Positions 56,982 to 64,000 of a stretch of 64,000 bases of DNA are shown here, in pieces. This DNA comes from Hemileia vastatrix (lineage: Eukaryota > Basidiomycota > Pucciniomycetes > Pucciniales > Zaghouaniaceae), in the NCBI GenBank assembly GCA_030280995.1, contig JASXTE010000005.1, positions 3,631,001 through 3,695,000 of the forward strand, read 5' to 3'. Positions within the stretch are counted from its first letter, which is position 1; every line of letters begins with the position of its first letter. The position numbers were made by a program, and so were the translations under genes. The notes beneath the pieces were generated by a model. The model did not search any database and was not told where the DNA came from. It saw nothing but the letters and a program-made list of their open reading frames with translations.

Positions 56982-58003
56982 ATGACTGATCAAGGTGTCT
57001 CTGCTGCACGTGAAGAGGAATTGGATTTAATTGATTATGATGAGGCTACTTCTGTGATTTCTCATTTAACTAGTAAATTATCTCAAATTAATCAATTAAT
57101 TCACCAATAAGGATGTAGAAATGGAGGAAGGGGAAATTCTTGTAGAAACAACTCAGGAACAGAAACCTGTAATAAACCCCCCAGAAGAACTTCCAAAAGT
57201 CTTCAAAATAAAAAATATGCCACTACCTCAACAAGTAAAGAACCTGTCAACACACATAAAGGAATTAAGGACAGAAAACTTGAGATTGAGGTCAATAGTA
57301 GATGCTCTAGAGGAAAAGGTAAGAAAAATAGATGCTTTTCTTTAAGAGAAGAGGAAACCTCCTCCCCCCAAGAATCTTCATCAATTGGCTCCCCAGCAGC
57401 CAGAGAAAGTGGAAGTATCCAAGTGGCAGTGGGATTATCTAATCACTCAGTGGGATTACCTGTCTCGAAATAAACAGACTCAATTACCCCAAGCAGGTCC
57501 ATCAAGACCCAACAGCCAAGTCAACCCCACACCTCCTTAACCCTATCAAGGAGGAAGAAAAAAAAACAATATGATCTTTCCCAGAAAAACTTGGTAAGCC
57601 CCTCTATTGATTCACAAGTACCATTTCTTGTAGCTAATTCAGTTCCCTCAGGTAATTCTGGAAGAGGAGATGAAACTGTGAGACCTGTAGAGGCTGAGAA
57701 CAGTAGACAAATTACTCAAACTCCAAATGCATCTAATCCTTTAGTTCTAATTGCTACTTCAATGATAAATCCTGATATGGCTATTATTGATGAAACACTG
57801 GAACCTGAGTTTTATGAGAATCTGGAAAGTTACTCTGTTTCCTTACTGAGAAACACTCCAGATGTAGCTAACATAAATGATGAATATTTGAGGGATTTTA
57901 TTGCTAAAAAAAATCATATCATGAACAACATGCAATTGACTCAGAAATATAATAGTTTGTTAACTGAACAGGGTTATCAAGCATTGAGGAGTGAGTTACA
58001 GAG
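56982..58003 (+). pseudogene. Family A gag, 5' part of copy A3
   Basis: MTDQGVSA at 56982 ends at a TAA after 42 codons (SER in A1). The coiled-coil frame 57121-57345 and the next gag frame (from 57591) follow as in A1, with the same A-run at 57561-57567 between frames. Gag is broken at 58003 by solo LTR D; without D the frame would continue at 59158. Confidence 0.85.
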
Positions 58004-59152
58004 TGTCAGCCAGGCTATTCCAGGAGTCCAGTAAATGATATGTAACTTATAAAACCTGAAAGAGTGGGTAAGAATGGTATTTAATGAATATAAATTATTA
58101 TTTTATTGCATAATAAAATTATATAGGTATTTTATTATATACAAGTGTTATATTAATTTTATTGGTTATATAAATTTTTATATACATTTAAATTAAACAT
58201 AATATAATATATTCTACAAATAATGGCGCATTTTTATGTTACTTAATTTTTATAAAATTATATTTAATTAATTGAAAAAACATATATTATAATTATAAGC
58301 GTAAAATTGACTTATAATATATTTAAATTAATTATTTAAATTTATATATTAAATAGCACCTTTCATATAATACTAAACAATAATTAATGACACTTCTTTT
58401 GACCCTTAATTATGCCAGGAAAAACCAATTAAGTAATTTATACTAAATTGAGATTAATTACATGTTTTGTTGCATCAAAGTATTTTTTTGTTTCACTTGA
58501 AATATCCTTAAATCAGACTGTACCATCTGTTTGGAATTATTTTTCTCATAGTTCCTATGTTCCAATCTTGTTTAGTTATTCACTATTTTTACTTACAGAT
58601 TTGGGAATTAATGGTGGGAAAATTGGATTCTTAATTGGGGTTTTAATTATTTGTTTCATGTTTTTCTCTACATTGTTATGTTTCATTTACTCTTTGATAT
58701 ATTTGTTTTATTCTATTCTAACTATTGTATTTACAAACATAGTGGCTCTTCAGAGGACCCATTGCCTATAAAAGGGCCTTGGATAATCCCCTGTAGCATT
58801 ATCACTTATTATACACTCCACAAATTAAATACTATTTTACTACGTTTATATTTTTTTATTAGTAATACAATTCTAATTAAAATTCTATATAACAATTTAA
58901 AGGTTGCTTTAAGTCTGATAGTAATTTAAAGTGTTTGCTGCGCAGAACCCTTACATTAAATAGTATTATTATTAATAAATCCTAAGTTTTTGTCATCTCT
59001 CAAAGTTGCTCGCCGTTGTTTTCCTTTTAAATAAATTAAATATTTTATTATAATTTATTTCTTTTATTTTTCCCTTGTGCTCCTCCTTTTCTACTCTTTT
59101 TCTACTCCTTTTCTCCTCTTTTCCTTACCATCTTCTAGACAACTGACTGACA
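58004..59152 (+). mobile_element. Solo LTR of family D in A3 gag
   Basis: Starts TGTCAGCCAGGCTATTCC and ends CTAGACAACTGACTGACA, 1149 bp, with the target duplication CAGAG at 57999-58003 and 59153-59157. The A1 gag sequence is uninterrupted at this place. Termini and the GCCTATAAAAGG box (about 58763) resemble LTR A, so D is a sister family. Hydrophobic open frames at 58448-58929 inside it look like AT-rich chance. Confidence 0.92.
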
Positions 59153-62100
59153 CAGAGAGTTTCTGATGATTTGTTTCATTACAAAGCAACCCATGAAAAA
59201 AACTTGCTTTATGGCAGAATATCAAAAATGATTTGTCTAGACTGAAAGATACTGTATCTACCTGTTGCCTGGAGCTAGAGGAAGATAAGATGAACCTGAA
59301 AAGATTAAGTGATCATTATTTATCTTTTCAAAATAAAACCCAGTTATCTTTTGCAACAGTCAATGAGAATTTATCTAGTCTTCCAAAAGTGAAAACCAGA
59401 CTAACAACCATTGAAGAAAAATTGAATTCATTGTTTAATGATCAAAAATATTCTGAAACTTCCTTGAAGGAGCATAGGGTACAGGATGCTCCAATTTTAT
59501 CTGTTGCTAGTTCATCTAAAGTAAAATTAGATTCAGAAATGCCTGTTGATACTACTGAGTTTCCATCAAAAATTGATGATGCACCAGGATCTTCAACAGA
59601 GGGATTAAACAATGAGATTACTGCACAACTAGAGAAGTTACAGCTGCTCCTTACTCAGAAAAAAGCTGGTACTAAAGAGACTACTCCAAATCAATATAAT
59701 TGGCCAAAACTTGACCAGTACCCAACATTTGATGGTGATTCTTCTTCTGATTGGCAGCAATTTATTTGCAAAATTGATAACTTAAAAAATTCTTACAAAC
59801 TCCCAGATGAGGAAATTGTGTCCAAGTTAATTTCTTTGTTTACTAATTTTGCCCTAATGTGGTATGAATCTGTTCTCCTGGACAGAAATGACTACTCATG
59901 GGAAGATTGGAAAAAATTGATTAAAGCACAATTTGGTGGCTCCAAGTTCAGAATGGCTCAACAAAAGCAGTATGAGGAGACTAGATATAGATCTTCCACT
60001 GATAAACCTATTGAGTTCTTAATAAAACTTGTAAAAATCTTGAGGGCAATGGACCCAAATATGGAGTTTGATTTATGGAAGGACAAGATCCTTTATAAAT
60101 TACCAATGTCTCTGAGAGAATTGATAGTGGCTAGGACTGAGTTCTTCAGAGAACCCTCTTCATTCATTAATACTTGCAATGAGATCCTTCTAAACAATAA
60201 GTATGATGCCAGAAGATTCATTCATAGGACCCCTTTGGAGAAATCCTCCACTTACCAACAGAAACCTCTGGAAAAAGTTGGTAAACCTTCTGCCCCTGTT
60301 GCACCAAAAAAGTATGCAACAAACACTTGCTTCAAATGCAACAAGCCTCGGCAGAAAGGCCATTTTTGTGACAAGAGGATAAATCTTGTTGAAAAAACTG
60401 AGGAGAAGGCTAATGACACAATAGAACTGGATGATACTTCAAGGGATTGTGCCAGCAATATTTCATATGAATCTCAACAAGAAATCTTGATGCTGCAAGA
60501 AGATATTCATTATTTAAATACTATTGATATTGATAATAATGATTTATCTACAGTGGAGGATGCTGAGATCATAAGGAACATTGAGGATAACTCAATTGTA
60601 ATTGCCCCTCTCAAAGCACCAGTCTTGATCAATGGAACCAGCATGGAAGTTGTTCTGGACTCTGGAGCTGGAGGAAGTGTAGTATCTGAAAAAGCACTTG
60701 CTTCAGTGGATCAAGACTATAAATCAAAACTGTTGCCTATCACTTCTGAAAACTGGAGAGTTTATGGCTCTGTTTTGTCCCCTATTGGTAAATACAAGGC
60801 CATAGTATTTTTTAAATATAACAATGGGTTTGTAAGAGATATTTGTTATTTTGTTGTCATGAAAAATGATAATTTAAGCAGTTGGTTTATCATAGGAAAT
60901 GACATTTTAACCAAATATGGCATAAAATTAGATCCTTCAAACCAATGCTTCACAATGGGGATAAATGGGAAGAGAAAATTTAAGCTTTCCTCCCTCAAAA
61001 AATTATTAAAACCAGAATTGAACACATGTAATTCTGTGGTTGAATATAAAGGAAGATCTAAAAAAGAAATGCATGCCCTTATGTCTGAAATTGACAATGC
61101 CTCTTTAGGAGAACAACTTTCTGGTAAGGATAAAGATTCCATTATTAACTTGATAAAGTCTTTTCCTATGGCCTTTGCTCATGGGTCACATAAACTGGGA
61201 TTAGTTAAAGAAGAAATGAAACTTTCATTGTCTTGTCCATTAACTGATATACCACCTAGTTTTAAGAAGAAGCCTTATCCTGCTTCTCCCACAAAGAGAA
61301 AAGATATTGAAGACAATATCTCTACCCTTTTAAAAATGAATATTATTGAAAAGGTAGTTGAAACACCTAAATATTGTGTTATCTCACCTGTCCTAATTTC
61401 TCATGAGAAAGATAAAGCCAGGTTATGTGGCGATTATAGAGCACTAAATACTTATACTGTTGATGATATCTATCCTTTTCCTAGAATTAACTCTATACAT
61501 GCTACCTTACAGGGTGCTAAATATATCAGCTGTTTGGATGGACATAAGGGATATCACCAGGTACCTGTTGAGAAAAATTCTCAGAATTTTCTGATGATTA
61601 CTACTCATATGGGTATTTATAAGTATGTTAGGATGCCATTTGGCCCTAAAAATTCCCCTTCAGTTTTTCAAAAAGTCATGGATAACACATTCCATCAGGA
61701 GATAATTGAAGGATGGCTGATGGTTTATATTGATGATATCATTATATTCTCACAAACATTTGAGGACCATCTTAACCACCTGTGTAAAGTGTTCCAAAAA
61801 ATGGATGAGATAAATATGACACTTGCTTTGAAGAAATGTAAATTTGGTTTCCATTCTTTAAAAGTTCCTGGTCATGTTGTTTCAGGCTTACAGATATGTG
61901 TTGACCAAAACAAAAGTGGCAGCCATACAACAGGTGAAGGCTCCCAATACAGTTAGAGAGCTACAGAGTTTTTTGGGAATGTATGGATACTGTAGACAGT
62001 ATATTAAAAATTACCAAGTCATAGCTTTACCACTTACCCAATTAACTAGAAAGGATGTTGTTTTTGTCTGGAATAGTGAAAGACAAAGGGCCTTTGACAC

Positions 62101-64000
62101 TATGAAACACTGTTTGATGTCAGCACCTATTCTTGCTTTACCTGACTTTAATCAGCCATTTGTTTTATATACTGGTGCCAGCTTTATTGGTCTGGGTGCT
62201 GCCCTCCATCAAAAACAAGTGATGAATGATAAAGTATCAGAAGTAGTAATTTGTTATATTTCAAGAACTTTGAGAAATAGTGAATTGAAATATGGTGCTA
62301 CTCAATTGGAATGCTTAGCTGTAGTGTGGGCTCTAGAAAAGTTACATTATTACCTAGATGACCAGAAATTTGAACTTGTCACTGACTGCAGTGCAGTTAA
62401 ATCCCTTTTAAACATGAAAACACCTAACAGACATATGTTCAGATGGCAGTTAGCTGTTCAAGAATACAGAGGGAGAATGAAAATTATTCATAGGGCTGGT
62501 ATTTTTCACTCAAATGTGGATATGTTATCAAGGTTACCTTTACCAAATGATGACTCTAATCCTGCTTATGATCCTCAGGATGAAATCATTCATATTCATG
62601 GGATATATGTGGTTGATATGGAGGAAGAGCTATTACAGCTTATTCTGGATTCATATGATAAGGACACTGACTTAAAAAAGTTATGCACCATATTAAATGA
62701 TCCAAAACATGCTTCAATACAAGAATTAATTAAAACCCTCCCACCAAAGTACCAAAAGGCTTTGGAGAAAGGTTAATTTTCAATTGATGAAGGATATCTA
62801 TATTATAGAAGAAAGTTGAGTAATGTCATTGTTATTCCTCCTTCTATGAAAAAAATAATCTTGAAAATTTGTCATGATGACATATTAGCTGGACATTTTG
62901 ATCTTGAAAAAACAATGATCAGATTTAAAAACACTGCTTGGTGGGTTAATATGTCTGAAGACACCAAATTATATGTTGAATCTTGTGATCCTTTCCAAAA
63001 ATCAAAAAGATTGACTGGTAAGAGAGCTGGATTAATGCAACATATTGAACATCCTGATGCACCATGGCAGATAATAAACATGGATTTTGTAACAGGATTA
63101 CCTATTGCTGGAAAAGACAGCTACAACTCTTGTTGGGTTATTGTGTACAGATTCACCAAAATGTGTAAATTTATCCCTACTCACAAGGATGTTTCCACTA
63201 AGGAATTAGCTTTCTTATGGTGGTCTCATATGTTTAATACTTCTGGTTTTCCTAAAGCCATAATCTCTGACAGAGACCCTAAATTTACTTCTGAATTTTG
63301 GATGTCTCTGATGGATGTTTGTGGTTGTGATCTGAAACTATCTACTTCCCATCACCCTCAGAGTGATGGATTAGCTGAAAGAATGATTCAGACTCTAGAG
63401 GACATGATAAGAAGGTACTGTTCTTTTGGCCTTGAGTATAAAGACAATGACAGATTCACTCATGATTGAGTTAACTTACTTCCTGAGTTGGAATTTGCTT
63501 ATAATAGCACTGTTCATTCTGTTACTCAAAGAAAGCCTTATGAACTCTGGCTTGGATATGTTCTAAATACTTCTGCCCAAATTCTCAATAATAAAATACC
63601 TAAATTGGATTTACATCCTGGTGTAAAATCCTTTCTTCAAATGAAACAACTTTGCAGAAGTCATGCTCAAAAATTTATTGAAAAATCATTTTAATATGAG
63701 AAGAAGAGATGGGACAAATCCCATAAAGAATACACTTTTAAGAAGGGTGATGAGGTGTTGATTTCTACAGTCCACTTCAATCTACAAGGTAATAACAAAT
63801 TGAAAGACCCATTTGTTGGTCCTTTTGTTGTAAGAGGAATGGTTGGTGATAATGCAGTTGAAGCTATTTTTTATTCTACATATGACAGAAAACATTCTGT
63901 TTTTCCAATATCTCTCTTAAAGCCTTATACATCCAATAGTGATTTGTTTCCCAAAAGGAGGGGAAGACCAAAAAAGACCCCTAATGAAATCACTGAGACA
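59153..64000 (+). pseudogene. Family A gag-pol, copy A3, cut by the window end
   Basis: It resumes gag after solo LTR D. Lesions relative to the other copies: a 1-nt loss in the A run near 59197 (ATGAAAAAAACTTG), a 1-nt gain near 61911 (CAAAAGTGGC), TAA at 62774-62776 (AAA in A1/A2), TGA at 63467-63469 (TGG in A2, TGA in A1), and TAA near 63692 (GAA in A1/A2). The long frame 59233-61956 keeps coiled coil, capsid region, knuckle, protease and RT (YIDD). RNase H LYTGASF and integrase CDPF match A1. The sequence ends in the AT-hook region. Confidence 0.9.

Larger units (their letters stand above)
24011..64000 (+). mobile_element. Tandem array of Ty3 chromovirus family A, with nested insertions
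   Basis: Order seen directly: LTR (24011-24816), internal A1 (to 43359, split by element B), truncated LTR (43360-43672), internal A2 lacking its 5' half (43673-46882), LTR (46883-47508 plus 55981-56158, split by element C), internal A3 (56159 to the window end, split by solo LTR D). Neighbouring copies share single LTRs, so this is one LTR-internal-LTR-internal chain rather than independent insertions. Internal copies are nearly identical over long stretches. Domain order is gag, zinc knuckle, aspartic protease, RT, RNase H, integrase, AT-hook, chromodomain. Confidence 0.9.

Noticed and set aside
58448..58929. Hydrophobic frames inside solo LTR D
   Set aside because: Low-complexity AT-driven composition within an LTR; overlapping frames look alike.

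Overview
The window looks like nuclear DNA of a basidiomycete fungus, most likely a rust-type (Pucciniomycotina) genome swollen by retrotransposons. The reasons are: AT-rich intergenic DNA, short-intron genes for ALG2 and TAF6, chromodomain Ty3 elements, a second Ty3 clade whose reverse transcriptase reads FIDD (as in basidiomycete elements), and many C-to-T type lesions in the repeats. I do not claim a species.

Layout. (1) 1-10794: a tandem satellite of about 605-bp units, each carrying a near-perfect 46-bp palindrome, interrupted by a solo LTR of family B (8001-9116). (2) 10795-16220: AT-rich spacer holding a minisatellite, four decayed copies of a coding-like module, two related Myb/SANT-like pseudogene remnants and one orphan exon candidate. 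(3) 16221-23659: the only host-gene block, with ALG2 and TAF6 tail to head on the minus strand, then a Ser/Asn-rich single-pass membrane protein on the plus strand. (4) 24011-64000: a nested retrotransposon complex.

The complex is a tandem array of chromovirus family A, arranged LTR, A1, truncated LTR, 5'-truncated A2, LTR, A3. A1 is split inside its reverse transcriptase by full-length element B (29277-40935, 4-bp target duplication). The LTR between A2 and A3 is split by full-length element C (47509-55975, minus strand, 5-bp duplication). A3 carries a solo LTR of a related family D (58004-59152, 5-bp duplication).

Three observations stand out. First, element B carries about 29 copies of a short hairpin followed by a TAAACTGG-type tail, in coding and non-coding parts, with compensatory stem changes. 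Second, B and C, two different Ty3 lineages, both carry an antisense gene between pol and the 3' LTR, starting about 100 bp from the LTR edge, with an intron-like interruption and a six-cysteine cluster close to the fungal Zn(II)2Cys6 pattern. The B LTR contains a dense run of CGG/CCG triplets, the class of site such proteins usually bind, so an element-encoded antisense regulator is a testable idea. Third, element C has a textbook A AAA AAC slippery site followed at once by the gag stop, with pol in the -1 frame.

ALG2 (N-glycan assembly at the ER) and TAF6 (TFIID subunit) are housekeeping genes with no functional link beyond adjacency. Most retroelement genes here are damaged; A2 pol, B gag and the spliced B antisense gene are the most intact.
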